DNA of 64,000 nucleotides from contig NZ_JAFJYC010000001.1 in the NCBI RefSeq assembly GCF_018777395.1, positions 1 through 64,000 on the forward strand. Direction: 5' to 3'. The translations under genes were made by a program, and so were the position numbers. The stretch is from Candidatus Sodalis endolongispinus (lineage in GTDB: Bacteria > Pseudomonadota > Gammaproteobacteria > Enterobacterales > Enterobacteriaceae). Shown one piece after another: positions 1 through 9,696 of the stretch (position 1 is its first letter; each line of letters opens with the position of its first letter). Below the pieces are notes generated by a model that saw only the letters and a program-made list of their open reading frames with translations, had not been told where the DNA came from and searched no databases.

Positions 1-162
1 GAGGAACCGCACGCCGCTCTGTTACCGGCCTCCCCGCCTGCCGCAACGCATGACGAGGAACCGCACGCCGCTCTGTTACCGGCCTCCCTGCCTGCCGCGA
101 CGCATGCCGAGGAACCTCCCGCCGATCTGTTACCGGCCTCCCCGCCTGCCGCAACGGGCGAT
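1..162 (+). repeat. 54-bp in-frame tandem repeat (3 units) in rne
   Basis: Three consecutive 54-bp units (1-54, 55-108, 109-162) encode 18-residue repeats that begin EEPHAALLPAS, EEPHAALLPAS and EEPPADLLPAS. The first two are nearly identical and the third has diverged. The array may continue upstream of the window. The repeat keeps frame and lies in the disordered RNase E scaffold. Confidence 0.9.
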
Positions 163-565
163 GCGCAACATCCTCACGAGCCGGACATCGCTATCGTCGC
201 GACAAATGCTGCCGCGGCAGACGAGCCTTCCTCTGACACCGCACTGACCCAGGATGTGCCGGCGGCGGACAGCGAGAATAGTGGCACGGCGCAGGCGGCG
301 CCTTCCGCCTCTGACCAAGATGCCGCCCGTTAGCACGCCACGGGCGCAGGACGGACTGCCGTTGCCGGCGACGCACGTCAAGCATCATGCCAGCGCGCCG
401 ATGACCAAAGCGCCGGCGCCGGCTTATACGCCTTCGCCGCAGCCGGTCAGCGATTGGCAACGGCCGGATTACCGCTTCGACGGTCGCGGTAGCGCCGGCG
501 GTCACGCTGCGGACAATCAGGCGACCGCGCCGGCAACTCGTCCAGAGTCGCCGGATCCGCTGTAA
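1..565 (+). pseudogene. rne: 3' end of rne (ribonuclease E), C-terminal scaffold with frameshift
   Basis: The window opens inside a gene. Frame 1 reads an acidic, Ala/Pro-rich stretch with an 18-residue repeat and stops at TAG 331-333. The next frame (to TAA 563-565) then gives HHASAPMTKAPAP, SDWQRP and an AGGH segment, which match the extreme C-terminus of enterobacterial RNase E. RNase E is the essential mRNA-decay and rRNA-processing endonuclease. Its C-terminal half is a disordered scaffold whose last ~40 residues bind PNPase in E. coli. The reading frame shifts somewhere between about 300 and 380, so the protein made should end at 333 and lack the PNPase-binding tail. The N-terminal catalytic half lies outside the window and is presumably intact. 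A sequencing error is the main alternative. Confidence 0.8.
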
Positions 566-577
566 GGCCCCTCTCTC

Positions 578-605
578 AGACCCGCTACGGCGGGTCTTTT
601 TTGTT
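578..605 (+). terminator. rho-independent terminator after rne
   Basis: An 8-bp GC-rich stem (AGACCCGC / GCGGGTCT) with loop TACG is followed by a T-run, 13 bp after the rne stop. Confidence 0.9.
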
Positions 606-727
606 CGCTTTGGGCCGGCCATTTGCCAAGAAAGTAATGCAATGACTTCGCTTTACGCTTATTCTTGTCTCCCGCCATGACCCACAACGCACAACGACAT
701 CACCCCGTTTAACCGGAGCTAGACCCC

Positions 728-1798
728 ATGACCGCACAGCCCGCAGTACTGAAAATTCGCCGGCCGGATGACTGGCACGTTCATTTGCGCGACGATGCTA
801 TGTTGCGCACGGTGCTGCCCTACACCACTAGCCGCCATTTTGACCTGGCGATTATCATGCCCAACCTGACGCCGCCCATTACGACACTCGCCCAGGCGAT
901 AGCCTATCGTGAACGCATTTTGGCTGCGCTGCCGGCGGGTCACCGGTTTACCCCCTTAATGACCTGCTATTTGACGGATTCGCTGGACAAGCAAACGCTG
1001 ATTGACGGCCACCGCCAAGGGGTGTTTACCGCCGCCAAGCTCTATCCGGCCAATGCCACGACCAACTCGCAGCACGGCGTCACCAATATTGCCGCCATTT
1101 ATCCGCTGTTTGACGCCATGCAAACAATCGGGATGCCGCTCCTTATTCACGGGGAAGTCACGGCGGCTGACATCGATATTTTTGATCGCGAGGCGCGCTT
1201 TATTGAACAAGTCATGACGCCGATTCGCCGCCAATTTCCGGCGCTGAAAATCGTGTTTGAACATATCACTACCAAAGAAGCCGCCGACTATGTGCTGGCC
1301 GGCGACAATTATTTGGCCGCCACCATTACCCCGCAGCATCTCATGTTCAACCGCAACCATATGCTGGTGGGTGGCGTGCGTCCGCATCTCTACTGCCTGC
1401 CTATCCTGAAACGCAATGTACATCAGCAAGCATTGCGCGCGGCGGTGGCCCGCGGCTGCGACCGTCTGTTCCTCGGTACCGACACCGCCCCTCACGCGCG
1501 AGGGCGTAAAGAGTCGGATTGCGGCTGTGCCGGCGTATTTAACGCCCCCGCCGCTTTGCCGGCGTATGCCACGGTGTTTGAGGAAATCGGCGCGCTGGCG
1601 CATTTTGAAGCCTTTTGTTCGCTCAACGGTCCGCGCTTTTACGGTCTGCCGCTTAACGAAGATCATATTACGCTGCGCCGTGAGACTCACCGACAACCGG
1701 CGGCCATCCCACTGGCGGGCGGTGACGGTGAAACGCTGGTGCCCTTCCTCGCCGACCAAACGCTCAACTGGACAGTGGTAGACGAAAGCGATCGCTAA
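728..1798 (+). CDS. pyrC: dihydroorotase
   Basis: This is cytoplasmic dihydroorotase, which cyclizes N-carbamoyl-aspartate to dihydroorotate in de novo UMP synthesis. The 356-residue protein aligns along its length with E. coli PyrC (348 aa). Visible hallmarks are the metal-binding HVHLRD near residue 19, the [13 protein letters not shown] segment holding the carboxylated lysine, FEHITT, and the catalytic LGTDTAPHA region. The start ATG follows a purine-rich CCGGAG and gives the family N-terminus (KIRRPDDWH). It is followed by dinI in the same direction, as in related enterics. The C-terminus is a few residues longer than in E. coli. No defect is seen. Confidence 0.97.
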   Translation: MTAQPAVLKIRRPDDWHVHLRDDAMLRTVLPYTTSRHFDLAIIMPNLTPPITTLAQAIAYRERILAALPAGHRFTPLMTCYLTDSLDKQTLIDGHRQGVFTAAKLYPANATTNSQHGVTNIAAIYPLFDAMQTIGMPLLIHGEVTAADIDIFDREARFIEQVMTPIRRQFPALKIVFEHITTKEAADYVLAGDNYLAATITPQHLMFNRNHMLVGGVRPHLYCLPILKRNVHQQALRAAVARGCDRLFLGTDTAPHARGRKESDCGCAGVFNAPAALPAYATVFEEIGALAHFEAFCSLNGPRFYGLPLNEDHITLRRETHRQPAAIPLAGGDGETLVPFLADQTLNWTVVDESDR

Positions 1799-1841
1799 TC
1801 GCACGGATCCGGCGCCCGCCACCGCCCTCTTAGTCGGTCAT

Positions 1842-1916
1842 CGGCGTCAGGCGCCGGGGTGCGAGATGGCGTTCGTCAGCGGTGTCAGGCACTGCGTGTC
1901 GACATGGCGTTCGTCT
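1842..1916. repeat. 39-bp tandem repeat, two degenerate copies
   Basis: Two copies of a ~39-bp unit lie between pyrC and dinI. Both contain GTCAGGC and end in ATGGCGTTCGTC (at 1865 and 1904). It is one of several short arrays placed just after stop codons in this window. Confidence 0.65.
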
Positions 1917-1989
1917 TCGGCCTGAAACGCCGGTCTGACGCCGGCCATGGAGACAATACGCTATATCGGTTGCGCTCTTTCTTAAAGTA

Positions 1990-2005
1990 CTGTATAAATG
2001 AACAG
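1990..2005 (+). promoter_or_regulatory. LexA box (SOS operator) of dinI
   Basis: CTGT-N8-ACAG with an AT-rich centre (CTGTATAAATGAACAG) matches the LexA consensus exactly. It sits 26 bp upstream of the dinI ATG, as expected for this SOS gene. Confidence 0.9.
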
Positions 2006-2030
2006 GCACCGCTACTGTGAGAGCAGACAC

Positions 2031-2273
2031 ATGCGCATTGAAATCACCATCGCCAAATCGACACCGCTCCCTGCCGGTGCCCTGGAGGCGTTGAGCAAAG
2101 AGTTACATCTCCGTATTGATAAACAGTTTTCCGACTCCAAGCTGCAGATACGTTATGCCAGCGCCAATGGCATTACGGTCCTGGGCGGCAACAAGGAAGA
2201 CAAAGCGCTCATCACCGACATCCTGCAAGAGACGTGGGAAAGCGCCGATGACTGGTTCGACCCGCCCTCCTAA
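2031..2273 (+). CDS. dinI: DNA damage-inducible protein I
   Basis: DinI is a small acidic protein that binds and stabilizes RecA filaments and modulates LexA and UmuD cleavage during the SOS response. The 80-residue protein keeps the family pattern: MRIEITIAK at the N-terminus, the IRYASANGITVLGG core and the acidic C-terminal helix ending near ESADDWF. The start at 2031 gives the family length; an upstream in-frame ATG at 1998 would overlap the LexA box. A perfect LexA box lies just upstream and a hairpin terminator follows at 2302. It appears intact. Confidence 0.96.
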   Translation: MRIEITIAKSTPLPAGALEALSKELHLRIDKQFSDSKLQIRYASANGITVLGGNKEDKALITDILQETWESADDWFDPPS

Positions 2274-2301
2274 CCCTCATCATTTTGTAGTACTGTCGCT
2301 T

Positions 2302-2329
2302 GCCGGGCTCGCTACCCGGCCTTTTTTTC
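2302..2329 (+). terminator. rho-independent terminator after dinI
   Basis: The stem GCCGGG/CCCGGC is followed by a run of seven T. Confidence 0.85.
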
Positions 2330-2447
2330 TTGTAGCTTTCGCCCAAAAACGCAGGCTGACGCTGTAAAAATTCCTAATATGGCTTATGATAGGGAAACCA
2401 TTGCCGGTATCTGTCCAAGACGGCACCACCGCTTTCGGGAGAACACC

Positions 2448-2726
2448 ATGACGTCGGAAAAGCCAGAAGAAGCGATGACCTTCGGTGAGTTACTGCAATT
2501 GATAAGCGAACAGCAGCGCAGGCTGAGCGTGCTGGAAATTGCTTTTTCCTATCTTTCTTTCATCCTGGACGAAAAAGCGAACCAGTTGCTTATCCATAAC
2601 CTGATGGTGGAAGCCCAGAACCAAAACCGCGATGCGCTGATGCAGAAATATTTCGCGCAATTAGCGGAAGAGCTGGACCGTCGCGTCACGCCGATGACGC
2701 CGCCCCTCACGCCACGGCAGGATTAA
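2448..2726 (+). CDS. small helical protein, possibly IraP-like
   Basis: This 92-residue protein is predicted to be mainly helical, with heptad-like leucines (ELLQLISEQQRRLSVLEIAFSYL, broken here: ELLQLISEQQ then RRLSVLEIAF). The ATG at 2448 follows CGGGAGAACACC, a plausible ribosome site. Size and the pattern 'ELL..L..Q....VLE' recall the RpoS-stabilizing anti-adaptor IraP, but the resemblance is weak and is offered only as a suggestion. Its 3' end runs into a 57-bp tandem repeat, so its last residues (PMTPPLTPRQ) may be repeat-derived. It lies between dinI and bssS, where E. coli has no gene. Function unknown. Confidence 0.55.
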   Translation: MTSEKPEEAMTFGELLQLISEQQRRLSVLEIAFSYLSFILDEKANQLLIHNLMVEAQNQNRDALMQKYFAQLAEELDRRVTPMTPPLTPRQD

Positions 2727-2862
2727 TGCGCCGCGCCGTCGCGATAGGAAAGGCGCGCCGCCCCTACGCCACGCGCGGGATGATGTGCCGCACCGTCGCA
2801 GTAAGTTAGGCGCGCCGTCCCTTACGCCACGCGCGGGATGATGTACCGCACCGTCGCAGTAA
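2694..2862. repeat. 57-bp tandem repeat overlapping a gene end
   Basis: There are two near-identical units (2751-2805 and 2808-2862, starting AGGCGCGCCG and ending GTCGCAGTAAG) and a more degenerate one at about 2694-2750. The degenerate unit includes the stop codon region of the preceding 92-codon gene. Confidence 0.85.
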
Positions 2863-3060
2863 GATAATCTCGCCGCGGGGCGGGGGGCCATCACCCGCGT
2901 TCGGTGCGTTCAGTAACCCTTTGCGACGTTTCCTATTACAAAAAAAGTCTCTAATTGCGTAAAAAATTTGAAAAGGCGGGTATAATGAGGCTACCTGCGA
3001 ACCAGTAGATGCCAGAACCTCATTGTCACTCAAATCATAACGAGTCAAAAAAGGGGTATA

Positions 3061-3309
3061 ATGGACAGAAAAAACGAAATAATTCATACACACCCGCTCG
3101 TCGGCTGGGACATCAGTACGGTAGATCCCTACGATGCCATGATGATTCGCCTGCATTATGTCAATTCCCCTGACCAAGCCACTGCCGATGCGGAAGTTGA
3201 TCGGACCTTGTGGTTGACGACGGATGTCGCCAAGCAGCTGATTTCCATACTTGAAGCTGGTATCGCCAAAATAGAATCAACGGAACATCTGGATTACCGC
3301 AAGCATTAG
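3061..3309 (+). CDS. bssS: biofilm regulator BssS
   Basis: This 82-residue protein matches BssS (YceP), a small cytoplasmic protein implicated in biofilm formation and signal-dependent regulation in E. coli. Conserved stretches are THPLVGWDISTVD, LHY and LWLTTDVA, with ISILEAGIAKIES near the end. The ATG follows AAAAAGGGGTATA, giving a usable GGGG ribosome site. Its position between dinI and solA is conserved. A hairpin terminator follows. No defect is seen. Confidence 0.93.
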   Translation: MDRKNEIIHTHPLVGWDISTVDPYDAMMIRLHYVNSPDQATADAEVDRTLWLTTDVAKQLISILEAGIAKIESTEHLDYRKH

Positions 3310-3324
3310 TTCTGCCCCCCTATG

Positions 3325-3357
3325 CACCCGGCAGCCCTGCCGCGGGTGTTTTTATTT
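3325..3357 (+). terminator. rho-independent terminator after bssS
   Basis: A GC-rich hairpin (CACCCGGC ... GCCGCGGGTG) is followed by TTTTTATTTT. Confidence 0.8.
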
Positions 3358-3466
3358 TGCGTCAGCCCTATTTCGGACAGATGACAATATTCGTACTCCC
3401 AGACTGTTACTACACTTACCCGACCAGGCGCGACGGCCGGCGGAATTCAGTCAGGAGCATGAGGGT

Positions 3467-4582
3467 ATGGTTTAATATTTAATCGTCATCGGCAGCGGTT
3501 CCGTGGGGACGGCCGCGGGTTTTTACGCCACGCAAGCCGGACTGAATGTGCTGATGATCGACGCGGCATTTCCGCCGCACCAGGGCGGCAGTCATCATGG
3601 CGATACGCGTCTTATTCGCCATGCCTACGGTGAAGGCGAGAAATATGTGCCGCTGGTGCAGCGCGCTCAAACGCTTTGGCAAGCGCTCAGCTACGGTGGC
3701 GAAACCCCGGTTTTCCACCGCAGCGGCGTGATAAATCTTGGGCCGCGCCAATCGTTGTTTATCCAAAACGCCGCCAGCGGGGTAAAACGCTACCAGCTAC
3801 CTTGTGAGTTGATGACCGGTGCCGCGGTGAATGCCCGCTGGCCGGTGCTGCGGGTACCGGAGGATTATATCGGCGTCTTTGAGCCGCCGGCCGGTTATTT
3901 AAAATCGGAGCTGACGGTTGCCCGTTATATTTCACTCGCGGAGAAGGCCGGCTGCGCGCAGCTCTTTAATTGCGGGGTCACCGGCATCAACCTCGCCGAC
4001 GGGGTCGCGCAGGTGGAAACGCGCGAAGGAAGCCGTTATCAGGGGCGAAAGCTGTTGGTTGCCGCCGGCACCTGGGTTAAACAATTGCTGCCGATAACGC
4101 CGGTCCGCAAGGTGTTTTCCTGGCATCAGGCAGATGGACGGTTCAGCGAAGATAATCGTTTTCCCGCCTTCACCGTCGAAGCGCCCGATGGCAGCCATTA
4201 CTACGGTTTCCCGGCGCTGGAGAATGCGCTTAAAGTGGGTAAGCACAACGGCGGTCAGCGCATCACCGCGCCGGATCAGCGTAAACCGTTTGGCGCACTG
4301 GCCGAGGACGGCACGGAGGTGTTTGGTTTTCTGCGCACATTTTTGCCAGGCGTCGGTGTGTGTCTCAGCGGCCAGTCCTGCAGCTATGATTTATCCCCCG
4401 ATGAGGATTTCATCATCGATACGCTGCCGGGACACGACAATGTGCTGGTAATATCCGGCCTGAGCGGCCACGGTTTCAAATTTGCCAGCGTGCTGGGAGA
4501 GATCGCGGCGGCCTTCGCCGAAGGCCGCGACAGCGGTTTTGACTTAACGCCGTTTTTACTGCGCCGCTTTGCTGTCGGTTAA
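3467..4582 (+). pseudogene. solA: N-methyl-tryptophan oxidase, nonsense codon at position 3
   Basis: The reading frame encodes an almost complete SolA, the monomeric sarcosine-oxidase-family FAD enzyme that demethylates N-methyl-L-tryptophan. Conserved items include the dinucleotide-binding [10 protein letters not shown], the [18 protein letters not shown] segment, YYGFPA, KHNGGQ and the C-terminal [17 protein letters not shown]. The natural start ATG (3467, preceded by AGGAG) is followed by GTT and then TAA at 3473-3475, before TAT TTA ATC GTC ATC GGC. The next in-frame start is GTG 3503, inside the FAD-binding glycine motif, so it would not rescue the fold. The rest of the frame is open, so the inactivation looks recent. 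Confidence 0.85.
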
Positions 4583-4686
4583 TCGCTTCCCGTCAACGGC
4601 AGGCACGCGCCATCGGCTAGTCGCTCCCCGTCAACGGCAGGCACGCGCCGTTGGCTAGTCACTTCCCGTCAACGGCAGGCGCGACG
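4583..4686. repeat. 38-bp tandem repeat between solA and trhO
   Basis: Two full units (4583-4620, 4621-4658) and a shortened third (4659-4686) share CCCGTCAACGGCAGGC. The array fills the whole space between the convergent solA and trhO stop codons. Confidence 0.9.
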
Positions 4687-5742
4687 CTATTCCTGTGCCG
4701 GATCGTCCCCCGTTAGCGTCATCTGCAGGCGTTCACGGGATTTATTGAAAATTTTCATGCCGTTATCCCGGCCGGCGCGGCGCGCGCGCTGCTCGGACAA
4801 CGGCAGCGACAGCTCATCCTGGCAGGTCACGCTGCAACAACCTTCATAGCGTTTGGCGCAAGCGGGGCATTGGATGAACAGCAGGTGGCAACCCTGATTA
4901 CGGCAGTTGGTATGGCTGTCGCAGGGGGCGCCGCATTGGTGGCAGCAGGCGATAATATCCGGCGTGATCCGCTCGCCCAAACGTTCGTCAAAGACAAAAT
5001 TCTTGCCGGTAAACTTCAGCGGTAGGCCTTGTGCCCGCGCGCGACGAGCGTATTCGATAATCCCGCCTTCCACGTGGTAGACATTGTTAAATCCGTTATG
5101 CCGCATCCAGGCGCTGGCTTTTTCGCAGCGGATCCCGCCGGTACAATACATCACGATTTTCTTATCTTTATCATGCTGCAACATTTCCACCGCCATCGGC
5201 AGTTGCTCGCGGAACGTGTCCGAGTGGATCTCGATGGCCTGGTCAAAATGCCCCACTTCATACTCATAGTGGTTGCGCATGTCCACAAACAGCGCTTGGG
5301 GATCGTCCGCCATGGCGTTAACCTCTTCCGCTGTTAGATAACGGCCCACATTAGCCGGATTAAACGTGGGATCGTCAATACCGTCGGCGACAATGCGCGG
5401 CCGCACTTTCATGCGCAGCACCCAAAAAGATTTACCGTCGTCGTCCAAGGCGACATTCAACCGCAGCCCATCCAATTGCGGATGTGCGTGGTACAGTGCC
5501 TCACGCATGGCGTTAAATCGGCTTTGCGGCACACTGATTTGCGCATTAATTCCCTCGGCGGCAATGTAGACGCGGCCGAAGACCTGCAGCGCCGTGAGCG
5601 TACGGTAAAGCTCATCACGGAAGCCCTGCGGGTCGCTCAAGGTAAAATAGCGGTAAAACGAGACGGTGGTGCGCGGCTCGCTTTCGGCTAACATGCGCGC
5701 CCGTAATTCCTGGTTGGAGACCCGGTTATGTAACACTGGCAT
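4687..5742 (-). CDS. trhO: tRNA uridine-34 hydroxylase (rhodanese family)
   Basis: TrhO (YceA) hydroxylates U34 of certain tRNAs to 5-hydroxyuridine using oxygen, the first step to cmo5U/mcmo5U. The protein is 351 aa (E. coli 350 aa). It starts [10 protein letters not shown], has the N-terminal ferredoxin-like part with GINAQISVP, and a rhodanese domain with the active-site loop [13 protein letters not shown]. The C-terminal part is Cys-rich ([26 protein letters not shown]). It is convergent with solA. No defect is seen. Confidence 0.96.
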   Translation of the reverse strand: MPVLHNRVSNQELRARMLAESEPRTTVSFYRYFTLSDPQGFRDELYRTLTALQVFGRVYIAAEGINAQISVPQSRFNAMREALYHAHPQLDGLRLNVALDDDGKSFWVLRMKVRPRIVADGIDDPTFNPANVGRYLTAEEVNAMADDPQALFVDMRNHYEYEVGHFDQAIEIHSDTFREQLPMAVEMLQHDKDKKIVMYCTGGIRCEKASAWMRHNGFNNVYHVEGGIIEYARRARAQGLPLKFTGKNFVFDERLGERITPDIIACCHQCGAPCDSHTNCRNQGCHLLFIQCPACAKRYEGCCSVTCQDELSLPLSEQRARRAGRDNGMKIFNKSRERLQMTLTGDDPAQE

Positions 5743-5987
5743 GGTGTACGTTCCTGTCGCTAGTCAAATTATCGGCGGCGGCTACCCCGGCCGCCGGGCC
5801 GCATTTTACCGCATTGACGCCAAAGCGCCAGCCACGGCGCGAAATTCCTCTTCCCCGACCGGACTGGACGTGCTCATGCCAGAGCAACAACTTGACGATA
5901 CCCCCGCAGGGCGATCACTATTAGTGCTGACACGTGTCGTTTCCGGGTTTCTCCACGCCCGGCCATTCATTGATGAGAGGCCGGCTA

Positions 5988-7085
5988 ATGAGTCACCTGT
6001 TCAGCCCTATCGCTTTGGGCAAACTGCAGCTTGAAAACCGTATCGTTATTGCCCCGATGTGCCAATACTCCGCCGTCGAGGGAGAGGCGACTTCCTGGCA
6101 CACCGTGCATCTCGGCCATCTGGCGCTGTCGGGCGCAGCCCTGCTGATCCTCGAGGCCACCGCGGTCAATCCGGTTGGGCGCATCTCCCCGCAGGATCTG
6201 GGTTTGTGGGACGATCGCACCGAGCGCTCCCTGGCCGCAGTGGTGGAGACGTTAAAAACCCATTCCCCCATTGCGCTGTGGATCCAGCTGGCGCACGCCG
6301 GGCGGAAAGCGTCTACCGCGCCGCCCTGGTCCGGCGGAGGGCCTATCGCTACCGGGCATGGCGGTTGGCAAACGGTCGCGCCGTCGGCGCTGGCCTACGA
6401 TGACGCCTCCCCCGCTCCGCAGGCATTGAGTCTTGATGAGATTGCGGCGCTGAAAGACGAGTTCGTCACCGCAGCCCGACGCGCACAGCGTATCGGTTTT
6501 CAGCTCATCGAGTTGCACGCCGCCCACGGCTATTTGTTGCACCAATTTTTGTCGCCGCTCACCAATCAGCGCGACGATCGCTATGGCGGCAGCCTGGAAA
6601 ACCGGATGCGTCTGACGCTCGAAGTCTTTCAGGCGTTGCGTCAGGCGCTGGGGTTAACCATGGCGGTGGGGGTGCGCATTTCCGCCACCGACTGGGTTGA
6701 GGGCGGCTGGGACGAGGTGCAATCCGTGGCGCTGGCTCAGGCGCTAAAAGCCGCGGGTTGCGATTATATTCACGTCTCCAGCGGCGGCCTGTCACCGCAG
6801 CAGCGTATCAGCGTCGGTCCCGGCTATCAGGTGCCCTTCGCCAGACGGATCCGACAGGAGACCGGGCTTACGACCTTCGCGGTCGGTATGATAACCGAAT
6901 CGGAGCAGGCGGAGGCTATCATCGCCAACGGCGACGCGGACGATATCGCACTGGCTCGCGGCGCGTTATACGATCCTCGTTGGCCCTGGCATGCAGCCGC
7001 TAAACTCGGCGCCCAGGTGCAGGGGCCCAAGCAATATTGGCGCTGCGAACCCCATGAGGTAAAGGGGTTATTTCGTCGGCCGTAG
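5988..7085 (+). CDS. NADH:flavin oxidoreductase, old yellow enzyme family (YqjM/XenA type)
   Basis: This is a 365-residue FMN-dependent ene-reductase-like TIM barrel. Visible features are the N-terminal LGKLQLENRIVIAPMCQYSA (family start, with the YqjM-type Cys), QLAHAGRKA, the ligand-binding ELHAAHGYLLHQFLSPLTN, and the FMN-phosphate site near VGMI and DIALARGALYDPRW. I chose ATG 5988 because it follows GAGAGG and gives the family N-terminus; the frame is open further upstream. The physiological substrate cannot be read from the sequence; relatives reduce activated C=C bonds of xenobiotics. E. coli has no gene of this class between trhO and lpxL, so it is an insertion relative to that order. 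Confidence 0.9.
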   Translation: MSHLFSPIALGKLQLENRIVIAPMCQYSAVEGEATSWHTVHLGHLALSGAALLILEATAVNPVGRISPQDLGLWDDRTERSLAAVVETLKTHSPIALWIQLAHAGRKASTAPPWSGGGPIATGHGGWQTVAPSALAYDDASPAPQALSLDEIAALKDEFVTAARRAQRIGFQLIELHAAHGYLLHQFLSPLTNQRDDRYGGSLENRMRLTLEVFQALRQALGLTMAVGVRISATDWVEGGWDEVQSVALAQALKAAGCDYIHVSSGGLSPQQRISVGPGYQVPFARRIRQETGLTTFAVGMITESEQAEAIIANGDADDIALARGALYDPRWPWHAAAKLGAQVQGPKQYWRCEPHEVKGLFRRP

Positions 7086-7251
7086 CGTTATTCACCGCTT
7101 ATTGCATAGAAAGCGCGCGAGCTTAGGCCAATAATGCCGATCGCGCGACGCTTTATTCCACCGCAGCAAAAAAAATGCCAGAATATTGCAAGGTATTAAC
7201 GGCACGAATTGAAGGGACGGACTGACCCGTCACATTCGCACTTGGGACGCT

Positions 7252-8175
7252 ATGACCACACTTCCTGTTTTTAATCGTTCTTTGCTGCATCCGCGTTATT
7301 GGATAACCTGGATGGGCATCGGGGCGCTTTATTTGCTGGTGCTGCTGCCTTATCCGCTGCTCTATGCCCTGGGCACTCGTCTGGGGCGGCTGGTAATGCG
7401 CTTTATGCGCCACAGAGAGGCAATCGCGCGCCGTAACTTGCAATTATGTTTTCCCGCCATGCCGGATGCGGAGCGTGAAGCGCTGCTGCGGCAGAATTTT
7501 GAATCGGTCGGCATGGGCCTTATCGAAACCGGCATCGCCTGGTTCTGGCCTGACTGGCGCATCAAACGCTGGGTTTCCGTCAGCGGCCTGGGGCATATCT
7601 CCGGCGCGCGCGCGGAAAATAAGGGAGTGTTGCTTATCGGCATGCATTTTCTCACCCTTGAACTGGGGGCGCGGATTTTTGGCATGTATAACCCCGGCAT
7701 CGGCGTCTATCGCCCCAACGATAATCCGCTGCTGGACTGGCTGCAGACTTGGGGGCGTATGCGTTCCAACAAATCCATGCTGGACCGCGCGGATATCAAA
7801 GGCATGATTCGCGCCTTGAAAAGCGGCGAAATCATCTGGTATGCCCCGGATCACGATTACGGTCCGAAAAGCAGCGTGTTCGCGCCGCTGTTCGCTGTTC
7901 CTCAGGCCGCGACGACCGCCGGGACCTATTTGCTGGCCAAAACCGCCAGGCCGGCGGTGATCCCGTTCACGCCGCGCCGGTTACCCCAGGGGCGCGGATA
8001 TGAGCTGCTGATCCTGCCCGATGAGCGCAACATGCCGCTGGATAGCGATATAGCCGCCGCCAGCTATATGAACAAGGTGGTGGAACAGGCGATACTGCGA
8101 GCGCCGGATCAGTACATGTGGCTGCATCGGCGCTTTAAAACCCGCCCGCCCGGCGAGCCTTCGCTGTACCGCTGA
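7252..8175 (+). CDS. lpxL: Kdo2-lipid IVA lauroyltransferase
   Basis: LpxL adds a secondary lauroyl chain to Kdo2-lipid IVA in lipid A synthesis at the inner membrane. The 307-residue protein (E. coli 306) has one N-terminal membrane segment (about residues 17-38). The HX4E acyltransferase motif HFLTLE is followed by [20 protein letters not shown] and YAPDHDYGP. The C-terminus is [18 protein letters not shown]. The paralogue LpxP is possible, but synteny with mdtG and trhO favours LpxL. It appears intact. Confidence 0.95.
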   Translation: MTTLPVFNRSLLHPRYWITWMGIGALYLLVLLPYPLLYALGTRLGRLVMRFMRHREAIARRNLQLCFPAMPDAEREALLRQNFESVGMGLIETGIAWFWPDWRIKRWVSVSGLGHISGARAENKGVLLIGMHFLTLELGARIFGMYNPGIGVYRPNDNPLLDWLQTWGRMRSNKSMLDRADIKGMIRALKSGEIIWYAPDHDYGPKSSVFAPLFAVPQAATTAGTYLLAKTARPAVIPFTPRRLPQGRGYELLILPDERNMPLDSDIAAASYMNKVVEQAILRAPDQYMWLHRRFKTRPPGEPSLYR

Positions 8176-8354
8176 TGCCTGTCGCACCGGCCGGCGCCGG
8201 CGCGGTATTTGCGAAAAGCCGCGCAAAAAACGGCCGGTGAAATTGCCCCTGTTGTCCATTGGGCGCATACTGTGTCCCTGAATTAATCTCCCCCGGCGAG
8301 AGCGTTCCCAGCCCTGTTGTGTTGTCGACCGCCGTAAATTTGTAACAGGACGTC

Positions 8355-9587
8355 ATGACGCCGGCACCGACACTCATAAATTGGAAACGCAATCTTTTCG
8401 TGGCCTGGCTGGGCTGTTTTCTCACCGGCGCCGCATTCAGTCTGGTGATGCCATTCCTGCCACTCTACGTTGAATTACTTGGGGTATCCTCTCCCGAAAA
8501 ACTGAATATATGGTCCGGCGCAGTGTTCAGCATCATCTTTCTATTTTCCGCCATTGCATCACCGATTTGGGGCGGCCTGGCCGACCGGAAAGGCCGCAAA
8601 GTGATGCTGCTGCGCTCGGCGTTGGGCATGGCGATTGTCATGATGCTGATGGGACCGGCGCAGAACGTCTGGCAGTTTTTAGTGCTGCGCGCGCTACTCG
8701 GGCTGCTTGGCGGCTTCGTGCCCAACGCCAACGCGCTAATTGCCACGCAAGTGCCGCGCAACAAGAGCGGCTGGGCCCTCGGCACGCTGTCCACCGGCGC
8801 GGTCAGCGGCGCGCTGATAGGCCCCCTGATTGGCGGCCTGCTGGCGGATCTCTATGGTTTACGGCTGGTCTTCTTCATTACCGCGCTGGTGCTGCTGGTC
8901 TGCTTTATCACTACCGTGCTGTTCGTTCAGGAGCGTTTCACCCCGGTGCCAAAAAAAGATATGCTCTCTGGCCGGCAGGTACTGGCTTCGCTGAAAAATC
9001 CGCGTCTGGTGTTGAGCCTGTTTGTCACCACGCTTATCATCCAGGTCGCGACCGGCTCCATTGCGCACATTCTCACTCTGTATGTCCGTGAGCTGGCTGG
9101 CAGTTCGCAAAATCTGGCCTTCATCAGCGGCATGATTGCCGCCGTTCCAGGCATGGCGGCGCTGCTGAGCGCCCCGCGTCTGGGTAAGCTCTGCGATCGC
9201 GTCGGACCAGAAAGCATATTAATTAGCATGATGGCATTGTCGGTATTGCTGCTGATTCTCATGTCATTTGTGCAGGCGCCATGGCAGCTGGGCTTATTGC
9301 GTTTTTTGTTGGGCGCCACAGATGGCGCGCTGCTGCCGGCGGTGCAAACCCTATTGATTTATAACTCATCCAGTCAGATTGCAGGCCGTATTTTCAGCTA
9401 CAACCAGTCGTTTCGCGATCTGGGCAACGTCAGCGGGCCGCTGCTCGGCGCCTTTATCTCGGCCAGCTACGGTTTCCTGACGGTGTTTTTTGTCACGGCG
9501 CTGGTGGTGATGTTTAATGTGGTGTATTCCTGGTGGAGTCTGCAGCGCAGCGCGGCACGTATCAGTTGCCTAATGATTGAGCGTTAG
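8355..9587 (+). CDS. mdtG: MFS drug efflux transporter MdtG
   Basis: This is a 410-residue major facilitator of the inner membrane with 12 predicted helices, close to E. coli MdtG (YceE, 408 aa). MdtG confers fosfomycin and deoxycholate resistance when overproduced. The first half has the MFS loop motif [12 protein letters not shown] and the second half the related GKLCDRVG. The N-terminus is [22 protein letters not shown]. It lies downstream of lpxL in the same direction, as in E. coli. No disruption is seen. Confidence 0.95.
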   Translation: MTPAPTLINWKRNLFVAWLGCFLTGAAFSLVMPFLPLYVELLGVSSPEKLNIWSGAVFSIIFLFSAIASPIWGGLADRKGRKVMLLRSALGMAIVMMLMGPAQNVWQFLVLRALLGLLGGFVPNANALIATQVPRNKSGWALGTLSTGAVSGALIGPLIGGLLADLYGLRLVFFITALVLLVCFITTVLFVQERFTPVPKKDMLSGRQVLASLKNPRLVLSLFVTTLIIQVATGSIAHILTLYVRELAGSSQNLAFISGMIAAVPGMAALLSAPRLGKLCDRVGPESILISMMALSVLLLILMSFVQAPWQLGLLRFLLGATDGALLPAVQTLLIYNSSSQIAGRIFSYNQSFRDLGNVSGPLLGAFISASYGFLTVFFVTALVVMFNVVYSWWSLQRSAARISCLMIER

Positions 9588-9696
9588 AAAGGGCAGCGCG
9601 TGCAAACGCAACCGCCCAATTGGCCATCACAGGGGTGACGGCGGGCTACTGTTGGGACGCGTGCGCCACAGGGCGCAGTGAAATAGCTGCGGCCTC

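Noticed and set aside
956..1822. 288-codon minus-strand frame
   Set aside because: Antisense shadow of pyrC; no family resemblance or ribosome site.
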